Shown here: one piece after another, positions 1-5,541 of the stretch
Layout of the letters: each line of letters begins with the position of its first letter
Numbering within the stretch: position 1 is the stretch's first letter
NCBI GenBank assembly: GCA_026786045.1
Contig: JAJAYV010000301.1
Location: 1 to 6,694, forward strand
Direction: 5' to 3'
DNA: 6,694 nt
Source of the DNA: Frankiaceae bacterium
Lineage (GTDB): Bacteria; Actinomycetota; Actinomycetes; Mycobacteriales; SCTD01
Translations under genes and position numbers: made by a program
The notes under the pieces: generated by a model
The model's database searches: none
What the model was told of the DNA's origin: nothing
Seen by the model: the letters and a program-made list of their open reading frames with translations, nothing else

Positions 1-977
1 GGGCTGTGTTTGGTTAATATCATACCGCCCGCTGGCTTTGGGTTGGTGGCTATCTCCCTCGAGCGGGCGGCCCGCTCTTTCGCCACAGCCGCCCGACTGT
101 TGGGTGTCCAACCGCCGGCCAGGAGCCCGCGCCGCACCTGGTCCACCACGTGCTCCCGCCGCTCGTCCAGCCAGAAGCCCGGGATCCGCAACGTGGTGGC
201 GCTCGTCCCGCTGAGCGCCAGCTCGTTCGCGCGGTCGAGGTCGGCGGCCCACGCTCGCACGAGCAGGTGGCCCAGACCGTCGACCTCCACGTGCAGGGCG
301 TAGGCGTCCCACTCCGCATCCAGGTAGTAGCGGCCGCCAGGCCGCCGCCGCACCACCTGCCGCGCCGGTGCGGGCAGCCCGGCGCGGCGGACCGTCCGGA
401 GGAACTGCAGCTCGCGGACGCTGTGCGCGCCGCCCTCGATGTCGTCCAGCGTCCGCAGCACGAGTGCGCGGTGCCGCACCGGTCCCAGCCGCAGGACCAC
501 GTCGCGAAGGTCCCGCGTACGCAGCCGCCGCTGCTGGACGCCGGCGCAGAGCAACGCCCGTACGTCGTCCGGTCGGGTGGCCCGGCTCGCAGCGTCGATG
601 ACGGCGCGGGGCAGGCGCAGCTGCGGTGGCTGAGCGGTCGGGTGCACGTCCAGCGGGTCGAGCAGTCGCGTGCGCGCCACGTCGACGTCCTGCAGGTGCG
701 GCAGCGGTCCGGCCGCCGGGACCAGCAGCTCCGGTCGCGTGGGCCGTGGCAGGTCGAGTCCCCGTCGGGTCGCCGCGGTCGACCCGGACAGCACGACCCC
801 GTGCGGTGATCGCAGGACCGCCACCCAGACCGTCTGCTCGGCTGTGAGCGGCCCGTTGTGCGTGACGACGACCTGCCCGTAGCGCTTCCACAGCCCGCTC
901 TTCAGGTGCCGCCGGAGCAGGGGCTCCCCAGCAGCGACGGCGCGGGCGAGAACGCCCAGCCCGCGCGCCACCTCCAC
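1..977 (-). CDS. DUF559/Vsr-like endonuclease-domain protein, 3' end missing
   Basis: The minus frame stays open from 1169 to the left edge and reads as a protein of a kind common in high-GC actinobacteria. Numbering from a GTG at 975-977: an N-terminal part with THNGPL near residues 39-44, a middle segment, then a C-terminal nuclease-like domain. That domain holds YYLDAEW (Asp220), HVEVDG (Glu231, Asp233), a following His237 and AADLDRANEL. This fits the PD-(D/E)XK layout of Vsr/DUF559 proteins, and family resemblance ends near GGW at residue 290. The frame then continues about 35 residues with no stop, over bases that look different (see findings). Function is unknown; similar proteins are annotated as endonuclease-domain or AbiEi-like proteins, and there is no partner gene here to support a toxin-antitoxin role. 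The start is uncertain: GTG at 969-971 and 1050-1052 are alternatives, and none has a good ribosome site. It diverges from murI. Confidence 0.72.
   Translation of the reverse strand, partial: MEVARGLGVLARAVAAGEPLLRRHLKSGLWKRYGQVVVTHNGPLTAEQTVWVAVLRSPHGVVLSGSTAATRRGLDLPRPTRPELLVPAAGPLPHLQDVDVARTRLLDPLDVHPTAQPPQLRLPRAVIDAASRATRPDDVRALLCAGVQQRRLRTRDLRDVVLRLGPVRHRALVLRTLDDIEGGAHSVRELQFLRTVRRAGLPAPARQVVRRRPGGRYYLDAEWDAYALHVEVDGLGHLLVRAWAADLDRANELALSGTSATTLRIPGFWLDERREHVVDQVRRGLLAGGWTPNSRAAVAKERAARSREIATNPKPAGGMILTKHS
61..80 (+). terminator. Terminator-like hairpin with short T run
   Basis: GAGCGGG (61-67) and CCCGCTC (71-77) form a perfect 7-bp stem with a CGG loop, followed by TTT at 78-80. The polarity suits a plus-strand transcript entering from the left and converging on the minus-strand nuclease-like gene. 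The T run is short, so this is weak as an intrinsic terminator. It lies inside the still-open frame of that gene, which is unusual. Confidence 0.4.
87..108 (+). repeat. 22-bp exact direct repeat, copy 1
   Basis: These 22 bases are identical to 4441-4462. Read on the plus strand in frame 1, both copies encode AARLLGV with the same seven codons, including CGA and TTG, which are uncommon in such GC-rich DNA. Identical rare codons argue for shared origin or an assembly join rather than convergence on an HTH motif. Here the repeat ends at the Trp codon where resemblance of the minus-strand protein to its family stops. Confidence 0.75.
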
Positions 978-1061
978 GTCCGGCGCCGGGTAGCCCAGCT
1001 CTCGTGCGCGGCTGCTGGCTGTGCTCGACCGCCCGGCGTCGATGTCCTCCACGGCCGGCAG

Positions 1062-1075
1062 CCTGCGGCCGCAGG
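1062..1075. repeat. 14-bp perfect palindrome
   Basis: CCTGCGG is followed directly by CCGCAGG, a perfect two-fold symmetric site that includes GCGGCCGC. It lies 85 bases before the chosen GTG of the minus-strand nuclease-like gene, or 10 bases before the alternative GTG at 1050-1052. It could be a dimer-binding operator. GC-rich DNA makes such palindromes somewhat more likely by chance. Confidence 0.5.
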
Positions 1076-1100
1076 GGTCCAGCTGGCGTGCGACTCGGCG

Positions 1101-1129
1101 CGAGCTGTGGACGGGCACGAGCTGTGGAC
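1101..1129. repeat. Two 12-bp direct repeats, 17-bp period
   Basis: CGAGCTGTGGAC occurs at 1101-1112 and again at 1118-1129, five bases apart. On the minus strand each reads GTCCACAGCTCG. The core of the second copy (GTGTCCACA on the minus strand) differs by one base from the actinobacterial DnaA-box form TTGTCCACA; the first copy differs by two. Two tandem sites in a divergent intergenic region suggest regulator binding, but no regulator is identified. Confidence 0.5.
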
Positions 1130-1159
1130 ACCGCGCCGCGAGCCGCGCCGGCCCGCCCA

Positions 1160-1207
1160 GATGTGGCGATCAACCGGGGGGTGCTGAGCGTGCGTGATCG
1201 CCACATC
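1160..1207. repeat. 13-bp perfect inverted repeat with 22-base spacer
   Basis: GATGTGGCGATCA (1160-1172) is the exact reverse complement of TGATCGCCACATC (1195-1207). As RNA it would form a 13-bp stem with a 22-base loop on either strand. No T run follows on the plus strand, so it does not look like an intrinsic terminator. It sits about 100 bases upstream of the murI start and could be an operator pair, an RNA structure or part of a small RNA. Confidence 0.6.
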
Positions 1208-1297
1208 CGGCCAGGAGGAGGTGCGCGCCCCAGGGGGCCGCCGCCGCCGCCGTGTACCGCCGTCGGACCGCGCGCATCAAGCGCGGACCGCCCCACG

Positions 1298-1303
1298 TAC
1301 TGT
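1298..1303 (+). promoter_or_regulatory. Candidate -10 box for murI (leaderless)
   Basis: TACTGT fits the actinobacterial -10 pattern TANNNT. The murI GTG starts at 1311, seven bases after the hexamer, so transcription could begin at the start codon itself. No TTGACA-like -35 box is seen 16-19 bases upstream. The absence of a Shine-Dalgarno sequence before GTG 1311 fits a leaderless message. Confidence 0.4.
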
Positions 1304-1310
1304 CCCTGCC

Positions 1311-2126
1311 GTGGCCGGGCCGGGGAACGACGCACCGATCGGGGTGTTCGACTCGGGGGTCGGCGGGCTGACGGTGGCCCGCGCGCTGCTCGACCAGCTG
1401 CCCGGCGAGCCGCTGCTCTACGTCGGCGACACCGCCCACGGCCCGTACGGCCCGCTGCCGCTCGCGGACGTCCGCCGGCACGCGCTGGCCGCGATGGACG
1501 GGCTCGTGCAGCAGGGCGTGAAGATGCTCGTCATCGCCTGCAACAGCGCCTCCAGCGCGTGCCTGCGTGACGCCCGCGAGCGCTATGACGTGCCGGTCGT
1601 CGAGGTGATCCAGCCGGCCGTGCGCCGGGCGGTCGCCGCGACCCGCAACGGCCGGGTCGGACTGCTCGCCACCGCGGTGACCGTCCAGAGCCGGGCGTAC
1701 GACGACGCGTTCGCGGCCGCCCCGCAGGTCGGGCTGACCAGCGCGGCGTGCCCGCGGTTCGTCGACTTCGTCGAGCGCGGCGTCACCACCGGGCGCCAGC
1801 TGCTGCAGCTGGCCACCCACTACCTCGACCCGGTGCTGCGGGCCGACGTGGACACCCTCGTGCTGGGCTGCACCCACTACCCGCTGCTCACGGGCATGAT
1901 CAGCCTCGTGGTGGGCGACGGCGTGACGCTGGTGAGCAGCGCCGAGGAGACCGCCAAGGACGTCTACAAGGTCCTGCAGCAGACCGACCTCGGCCGCGAC
2001 CCCGAGGCCCCGCCGCCGGTCCACCGCTTCCAGGCGACCGGCGACCCGGAGCCCTTCGCCCGGCTGGGCCGCCGGTTCCTCGGACCGGAGATCGGGCAGG
2101 TCAGCGGGATGCAGGTGGGCGCGTGA
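1311..2126 (+). CDS. murI: Glutamate racemase MurI
   Basis: Cytoplasmic, cofactor-independent racemase that converts L-glutamate to D-glutamate for peptidoglycan stem peptides. The predicted 271 residues are the usual length. The signature parts are present: GVFDSGVGGLT (residues 11-21), DTAHGPYGPLP (40-50), IACNSASSAC with the first catalytic Cys77, and LGCTHYPLL with the second catalytic Cys187 followed by His189. The more common ACNTAS is ACNSAS here. GTG 1311 is chosen because the conserved domain begins a few residues later; the frame is open back to GTG 1194, but that adds 39 residues rich in Arg and Pro. There is no clear ribosome site, and a -10-like box seven bases upstream suggests leaderless expression. 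The stop overlaps the next gene by four bases. Confidence 0.95.
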   Translation: MAGPGNDAPIGVFDSGVGGLTVARALLDQLPGEPLLYVGDTAHGPYGPLPLADVRRHALAAMDGLVQQGVKMLVIACNSASSACLRDARERYDVPVVEVIQPAVRRAVAATRNGRVGLLATAVTVQSRAYDDAFAAAPQVGLTSAACPRFVDFVERGVTTGRQLLQLATHYLDPVLRADVDTLVLGCTHYPLLTGMISLVVGDGVTLVSSAEETAKDVYKVLQQTDLGRDPEAPPPVHRFQATGDPEPFARLGRRFLGPEIGQVSGMQVGA

Positions 2127-2869
2127 GGCTGACGGTCCTCGGCTGCTCCGGCACCTTCCCCGGCCCGGAGTCGGCCTGCTCGGGCTACCTGCTCGAGCAC
2201 GACGGCTACCGGCTCGTCGTCGACCTGGGCGCGGGTGTGCTCGGCCAGCTGCAGAAGCACATCGGGCTGCTGGAAGTCGACGCCGTCTACGTCAGCCACC
2301 TGCACGCCGACCACTGCATCGACCTGGTCGCCTACTCCTACGCCCGCCGCTACCACCCGGACGGCGTCCCGCCGCCGCTCCCGGTCTACGGCCCGGCCGG
2401 CACCAAGCAGCGGATCCTGGCCAGCTACGAGGAGCCGCCGTCGCACGGCCTCGAGGACGTCTACGACTTTCGCGAGGTCGCCCCCGGCACCCACCAGCTC
2501 GGCCCGTTCACGGTCACCGCCGCGCAGGTCAACCACCCGGTGGAGTGCCACGGCCTGCGCATCGAGGCCGGCGGGCGGTCGCTGGCCTACTCCGGCGACA
2601 CGGGGGAGAGCGACGCGCTGGTGGGACTCGCCGACGGCGTCGACGCGTTCCTCTGCGAGGCGAGCTGGGTGAGCTCGGAGGACAACCCGCCGGACATCCA
2701 CCTGTCCGGCCGACAGGCCGGCGAGCACGCCGCCAAGGCCGGTGTCGCGCGGCTGCTGCTCACCCACGTCGTGCCCTGGGTCGACCCGCAGGTCATCCTC
2801 GCTGAGGCCACCGAGGCGTTCGGCGGTCCGACCGAGCTGGTCACCTGCGGCACGTCGTACGACGTCTGA
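2123..2869 (+). CDS. Metallo-beta-lactamase-fold phosphodiesterase, Rv1339-like
   Basis: A 248-residue soluble MBL-fold hydrolase. The metal-binding motif SHLHADHCIDL (residues 58-68) gives His59, His61, Asp63 and His64. Further likely ligands are His138 (VNHPVECHG), Asp159 (YSGDTGESD) and His215 (LLLTHVVPW). The HLSGRQAGEHA stretch at 193-203 is also typical of the RNase Z/phosphodiesterase branch. In Mycobacterium tuberculosis the gene in this position, Rv1339, has been reported as an atypical cAMP phosphodiesterase. Cyclic-nucleotide hydrolysis is therefore the best inference, with RNase Z-like activity an alternative. The GTG start overlaps the murI stop (GTGA), implying translational coupling. 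Confidence 0.9.
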   Translation: MRLTVLGCSGTFPGPESACSGYLLEHDGYRLVVDLGAGVLGQLQKHIGLLEVDAVYVSHLHADHCIDLVAYSYARRYHPDGVPPPLPVYGPAGTKQRILASYEEPPSHGLEDVYDFREVAPGTHQLGPFTVTAAQVNHPVECHGLRIEAGGRSLAYSGDTGESDALVGLADGVDAFLCEASWVSSEDNPPDIHLSGRQAGEHAAKAGVARLLLTHVVPWVDPQVILAEATEAFGGPTELVTCGTSYDV

Positions 2870-2882
2870 CAGGCTCGACGGC

Positions 2883-3635
2883 ATGACCTCACCCACCCCC
2901 AGGCACGACGGCCGCGCCGCCGACCAGCTCCGCTCCGTCCAGCTCACCCGCGGGTGGCTGGACCACGCCGAGGGGTCGTGCCTGGTCGAGTTCGGGCGCA
3001 CCCGGGTGCTCGTCGCCGCCAGCGCCGAGCAGGGCGTCCCGCGGTGGCGCAAGGGCTCCGGGCTCGGCTGGGTGACGGCGGAGTACGCCATGCTGCCGCG
3101 CGCCACGCACACCCGCAGTGGCCGCGAGTCGGTCAAGGGCAAGGTCGGCGGCCGCACCCACGAGATCAGTCGGCTGGTGGGGCGGTCGCTGCGCGCTGCG
3201 ATCGACCTGAGCAAGCTGGGCGAGAACACCATCGCGATCGACTGCGACGTGCTGCAGGCCGACGGCGGCACCCGCACCGCCGCGATCACCGGCGCCTACC
3301 TGGCGCTGTCCGACGCCTGCGCCTTCCTCGGCAAGCCCGAGGCCGTCGTGCGCTCGGTCGCCGCGATCAGCGTCGGCATCGTCGACGGGACGCCCGTCCT
3401 CGACCTCGACTACCCCGAGGACGTCTCGGCCGGCACCGACATGAACGTCGTCGCGACCGGCGACGGCGAGCTCATCGAGGTGCAGGGCACGGCCGAGGGC
3501 GCGCCCTTCGCCCGGCGCGAGCTCGATGCGCTGCTCGACCTCGCGCTCGGCGGGATCGTCGACCTCACCGCGCTGCAGACCGGCGCGCTCGCGCAGCCGC
3601 TCGGCGCCCACCGCGGCGACCCGCTCAAGCTGTGA
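2883..3635 (+). CDS. rph: Ribonuclease PH
   Basis: Phosphorolytic 3'-5' exoribonuclease that matures tRNA 3' ends using inorganic phosphate and releasing nucleoside diphosphates; the family works as a hexameric ring in the cytoplasm. The predicted length of 250 residues is normal. Visible landmarks are THTRSGRESVKGKVGGRTHEI (about 76-95), LVGRSLRAAID (98-108), and IAIDCDVLQADGGTRTAAITGA (117-138), the conserved core of the phosphate and active-site region. SAGTDMNVV (182-190) and VQGTAEGAPF (200-209) follow, as in other RNase PH. ATG 2883 is the natural start, the only ATG start in this operon, 13 bases after the MBL gene. The ribosome site is weak. It overlaps rdgB by four bases. Confidence 0.96.
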   Translation: MTSPTPRHDGRAADQLRSVQLTRGWLDHAEGSCLVEFGRTRVLVAASAEQGVPRWRKGSGLGWVTAEYAMLPRATHTRSGRESVKGKVGGRTHEISRLVGRSLRAAIDLSKLGENTIAIDCDVLQADGGTRTAAITGAYLALSDACAFLGKPEAVVRSVAAISVGIVDGTPVLDLDYPEDVSAGTDMNVVATGDGELIEVQGTAEGAPFARRELDALLDLALGGIVDLTALQTGALAQPLGAHRGDPLKL

Positions 3636-4234
3636 GGGTCGTCCTCGCGACCGCCAACGCCGGCAAGGTCGTCGAGATGCGGCGGCTGCTCGCCGCGCAG
3701 GCCCCGTACGTCGAGGTGCTCGGACTGGCGGACGTCCAGGCGTACGAGCCCGGGCCCGAGACGGGGGCGACCTTCGCCGCGAACGCCCTGGCCAAGGCGC
3801 TCGAGGCGGTCGAGGCGACCGGGCTGCCGGCCGTCGCCGACGACAGCGGGCTGACGGTCGACGCGCTCAACGGGATGCCCGGTGTGCTGTCCGCCAGGTG
3901 GGCCGGCCGGCACGGCGACGACCGCGCCAACCTCGAGCTCGTGCTGGGGCAGCTGGCCGACGTACCGGACGAGCGGCGCGGCGCCGGCTTCGTCTGCGCC
4001 GCGGCGTACGCGCTGCCGGACGGTCGCAGCGAGGTCGTCCACGGCGAGGTGCGCGGCACGCTGCTCCGCGCGCCGCGGGGGACCGGCGGCTTCGGCTACG
4101 ACCCGATCTTCCTGCCCGAGGGGATGGCGCTGACCTCGGCCGAGTTGAGCCCCCACGACAAGGACCGGATCAGCCACCGCGGGCAGGCGCTGCGCCTGCT
4201 CGTGCCGCGGCTCGTGGACGTCCTGCGCGCGTAG
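3632..4234 (+). CDS. rdgB: Non-canonical purine NTP pyrophosphatase, RdgB/HAM1
   Basis: Hydrolyses dITP, XTP and ITP to the monophosphate and pyrophosphate, keeping deaminated purines out of DNA and RNA. The 200-residue protein shows the family motifs in order: LATANAGKVVEM (5-16, substrate loop), ETGATFAANALAKA (43-56), ADDSGLTVDALNGMPGVLSA (69-88, with the metal-binding acidic residues), GGFGYDPIFLP (152-162) and the base-recognition SHRGQAL (181-187). The GTG start overlaps the rph stop as GTGA. An rph-rdgB pairing is widespread in bacteria. The operon ends here: the next gene, tRNA-Leu, is convergent, 33 bases away, and no strong terminator is seen between them. Confidence 0.96.
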   Translation: MRVVLATANAGKVVEMRRLLAAQAPYVEVLGLADVQAYEPGPETGATFAANALAKALEAVEATGLPAVADDSGLTVDALNGMPGVLSARWAGRHGDDRANLELVLGQLADVPDERRGAGFVCAAAYALPDGRSEVVHGEVRGTLLRAPRGTGGFGYDPIFLPEGMALTSAELSPHDKDRISHRGQALRLLVPRLVDVLRA

Positions 4235-4267
4235 GGCAGCCTGTCGGCCGACCTGTCGACGGTGGTG

Positions 4268-4351
4268 TGCGCGCGGGGGGAGTCGAACCCCCACACCCTC
4301 TCGGGTACCAGGACCTAAACCTGGCGCGTCTGCCTGTTCCGCCACGCGCGC
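4268..4351 (-). tRNA. tRNA-Leu (anticodon UAG)
   Basis: On the minus strand this reads as a complete 84-base class II tRNA. The acceptor stem GCGCGCG/CGCGCGC pairs fully over 7 bp with discriminator A. The D arm has a GCG/CGC stem. The anticodon arm is CCAGG-TTTAGGT-CCTGG, giving anticodon UAG, which reads CUA and other CUN leucine codons. The long variable arm ACCC-GAGA-GGGT is as expected for tRNA-Leu. The T arm is GGGGG-TTCGACT-CCCCC. The 3' CCA is not encoded. It converges on rdgB and diverges from the HTH-Mop gene, with 66 bases between. TACGCT (4366-4371, minus strand) is a possible -10 box, with no obvious -35. Confidence 0.95.
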
Positions 4352-4381
4352 TCGTGCTGCTGCTCAGCGTACGAGACCCGG

Positions 4382-4410
4382 TTGCATAGCCGCATGTGCG
4401 AATCTAGGCT
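4382..4410 (+). promoter_or_regulatory. Promoter of the HTH-Mop/modABC operon, leaderless type
   Basis: TTGCAT (4382-4387) and TAGGCT (4405-4410) are separated by 17 bases, a good -35/-10 pair with the TANNNT -10 form. The GTG start at 4418 lies seven bases after the -10 box, so the transcript would begin at or next to the start codon, and no Shine-Dalgarno is present. The -35 and spacer contain an imperfect inverted repeat (GCAT, six bases, ATGTGC), a possible binding site for the HTH-Mop protein itself. This is inference. Confidence 0.6.
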
Positions 4411-4417
4411 TCCTTCC

Positions 4418-4804
4418 GTGCCGCAGGTGAGGATGCGCGAAGCCGCCCGACTGTTGGGTGTCAGTGACGACACCGTCCGGCGCTGGGCCGAGAGCGGACG
4501 CCTGGCGACCAGCCTCGACGCCGCCGGCCGGCAGGCCGTCGAGGGCGCCGAGCTGGCCGCGCTGGCGGTGGAGCTCGCGGACGCCCCCGAGGCTCGTGGC
4601 GTCTCGGCCCGCAACACCCTGCCCGGCATCGTCACGCGGGTCCTGCGCGACGGCGTGATGGCTCAGGTCGAGCTGCAGGCGGGGCCGCACCGCGTCGTGT
4701 CGCTCATGAGCCGCGAGGCCGCCGACGAGCTGGGGCTCGAGGTCGGTGTGCTGGCCACCGCGAGCGTGAAGGCGACGCAGGTCGTCGTCGAACGGCGGCC
4801 GTGA
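4418..4804 (+). CDS. MerR-like HTH plus Mop/TOBE molybdate-binding protein
   Basis: A 128-residue two-domain protein. Residues 5-29 (RMREAARLLGVSDDTVRRWAESGRL) form a MerR/excisionase-type helix-turn-helix. Residues 63-126 match a single Mop (TOBE) domain: SARNTLPGIVTRVLRDGVMAQVEL, then VSLMSREAADELGL and ATASVKATQVVVE. Mop domains bind molybdate or tungstate oxyanions. Place and architecture suggest a molybdate-responsive regulator of the modABC genes that follow, though a storage or molybdopterin-binding role (the common annotation) is possible. It differs from classical ModE, which has a LysR-like winged HTH and two Mop domains. GTG 4418 is chosen because the HTH begins right after it and it fits a leaderless promoter; the frame is open further upstream into the promoter. 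It overlaps modA by four bases (GTGA). Confidence 0.9.
   Translation: MPQVRMREAARLLGVSDDTVRRWAESGRLATSLDAAGRQAVEGAELAALAVELADAPEARGVSARNTLPGIVTRVLRDGVMAQVELQAGPHRVVSLMSREAADELGLEVGVLATASVKATQVVVERRP
4441..4462 (+). repeat. 22-bp exact direct repeat, copy 2
   Basis: Identical to positions 87-108. Here it lies inside the helix-turn-helix codons of the HTH-Mop gene and encodes AARLLGV, so this copy is clearly in its natural context. The flanks on both sides differ from those of copy 1. Confidence 0.75.
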
Positions 4805-5541
4805 GGCAGCTGGCGCTCGCGCTCGCCCTCGGGCTGGTCCTGAGTGGCTGCGCCGACGACCCCGCGGCCGGCAGCGACGAGGTGGTCGTGCTCGGCGCAG
4901 CCTCGATGGCGGAGGTGCTCGAGGACCTGGCCGACCTCTACGAGCAGGAGCATCCCGGCGCGCGCGTCGTCCTGTCGACCGGTGGCAGCAGCGGGCTGGC
5001 CCGACAGGTCGTCAACGGCCTGCCGGCCGACCTGCTGGTGCTGGCCAGCCCGGGCTCGCTGCAGCCGGTGCTCGACGCAGGGGAGCAGCGTGAGGAGCCC
5101 GTGGTCGTCGCGCGGAACCGGATCGAGATCGCGGTGCGCGAGGGCAACCCGAAGCGCCTGAGCGGGCTGGCAGACCTGGCCCGGCCGGAGCTCGCCGTCG
5201 CCCTCTGCGCGTCCCAGGTGCCGTGCGGGGCCGCCGCCGACCGGGCACTGCAGCAGGCCGGCGTGACGGCCAGCCCCGACACCCTCGAGCAGGACGTCCG
5301 CGCCGTGCTCACGAAGGTGCGCCTGGGCGAGGTCGACGCGGGCGTGGTCTACGCGACCGACGTGCGGGCCGCCGACGACGAGGTCGACGGGCTGCCGGTC
5401 GAGCCACCGGTCACCACCGACTACCCGGCCGTGCGGCTGCGCGGCGGCAGCGCGCCCGATGCCGCCCAGGACCTGCTCGACCTGCTCCGCTCCGAGCGCG
5501 GACAGGCGCTGCTGGTCGAGGCCGGCTTCGAGGTGCCGTGA
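4801..5541 (+). CDS. modA: Molybdate ABC transporter substrate-binding lipoprotein ModA
   Basis: The extracytoplasmic receptor that captures molybdate (or tungstate) and hands it to ModB. The 246-residue protein starts with a lipoprotein signal: MRQ, a Leu/Ala-rich core, and lipobox LSGC with Cys17 as the lipid-anchored residue. The mature part has the periplasmic-binding-protein fold: VVLGAASMAEVLEDLA (29-44), STGGSSGLARQV (59-70), the stretch from PADLLVLAS (75-83), then ARNRIEIAVREGN (104-116), and GEVDAGVVYATDV (176-188) in the second lobe. These match ModA rather than sulfate or phosphate receptors. The GTG start overlaps the preceding stop, and modB overlaps its end in the same way. Whether it prefers molybdate or tungstate cannot be read from the sequence. 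Confidence 0.94.
   Translation: MRQLALALALGLVLSGCADDPAAGSDEVVVLGAASMAEVLEDLADLYEQEHPGARVVLSTGGSSGLARQVVNGLPADLLVLASPGSLQPVLDAGEQREEPVVVARNRIEIAVREGNPKRLSGLADLARPELAVALCASQVPCGAAADRALQQAGVTASPDTLEQDVRAVLTKVRLGEVDAGVVYATDVRAADDEVDGLPVEPPVTTDYPAVRLRGGSAPDAAQDLLDLLRSERGQALLVEAGFEVP

Larger units (their letters stand above)
978..1310. other. Intergenic region between divergent nuclease-like gene and murI
   Basis: This 333-bp stretch separates two divergent genes and holds no convincing gene. The murI frame is open back to GTG 1194, but that extension is an Arg/Pro-rich stretch unlike any MurI N-terminus. The minus nuclease frame is open back to 1169, so part of the left side could be coding if a start further upstream is used. 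The region contains a palindrome, a direct repeat pair and an inverted repeat, each listed separately. Confidence 0.7.

Noticed and set aside
1..303. Plus-strand frame 10-303 as a gene (fragment of a LuxR or other HTH regulator).
   Set aside because: Beyond position 108 it runs antisense to a recognisable minus-strand protein. Only the first ~108 bases could belong to a real plus-strand gene, and the match to any family is too weak to name.
1170..1277. Minus-strand 35-residue reading frame starting with ATG at 1275-1277 and containing LLLAGC, like a small lipoprotein.
   Set aside because: It overlaps the inverted repeat, has no ribosome site, and the Ala-rich core is what random GC-rich DNA gives. 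One lipobox-like match is not enough.
1194..1310. In-frame N-terminal extension of MurI, including AGGAGG followed by GTG at 1221.
   Set aside because: It would add an Arg/Pro-rich stretch absent from MurI, and the spacing between AGGAGG and GTG is too short. The conserved domain begins just after GTG 1311.
1170..2024. Long minus-strand open frames opposite murI, rph and rdgB.
   Set aside because: These are shadows produced by GC-rich codon bias. They have low-complexity composition and lie opposite strongly conserved enzymes.
4235..4267. Repeated CCTGTCG and palindrome GTCGGCCGAC between rdgB and tRNA-Leu as a terminator.
   Set aside because: The palindrome has no loop space and no T run on either strand, so it is not a convincing intrinsic terminator.
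4268..4351. tRNA-Leu as an integration site of a mobile element.
   Set aside because: No integrase, no repeat of the tRNA 3' end and no change in gene content are visible on either side within the window.
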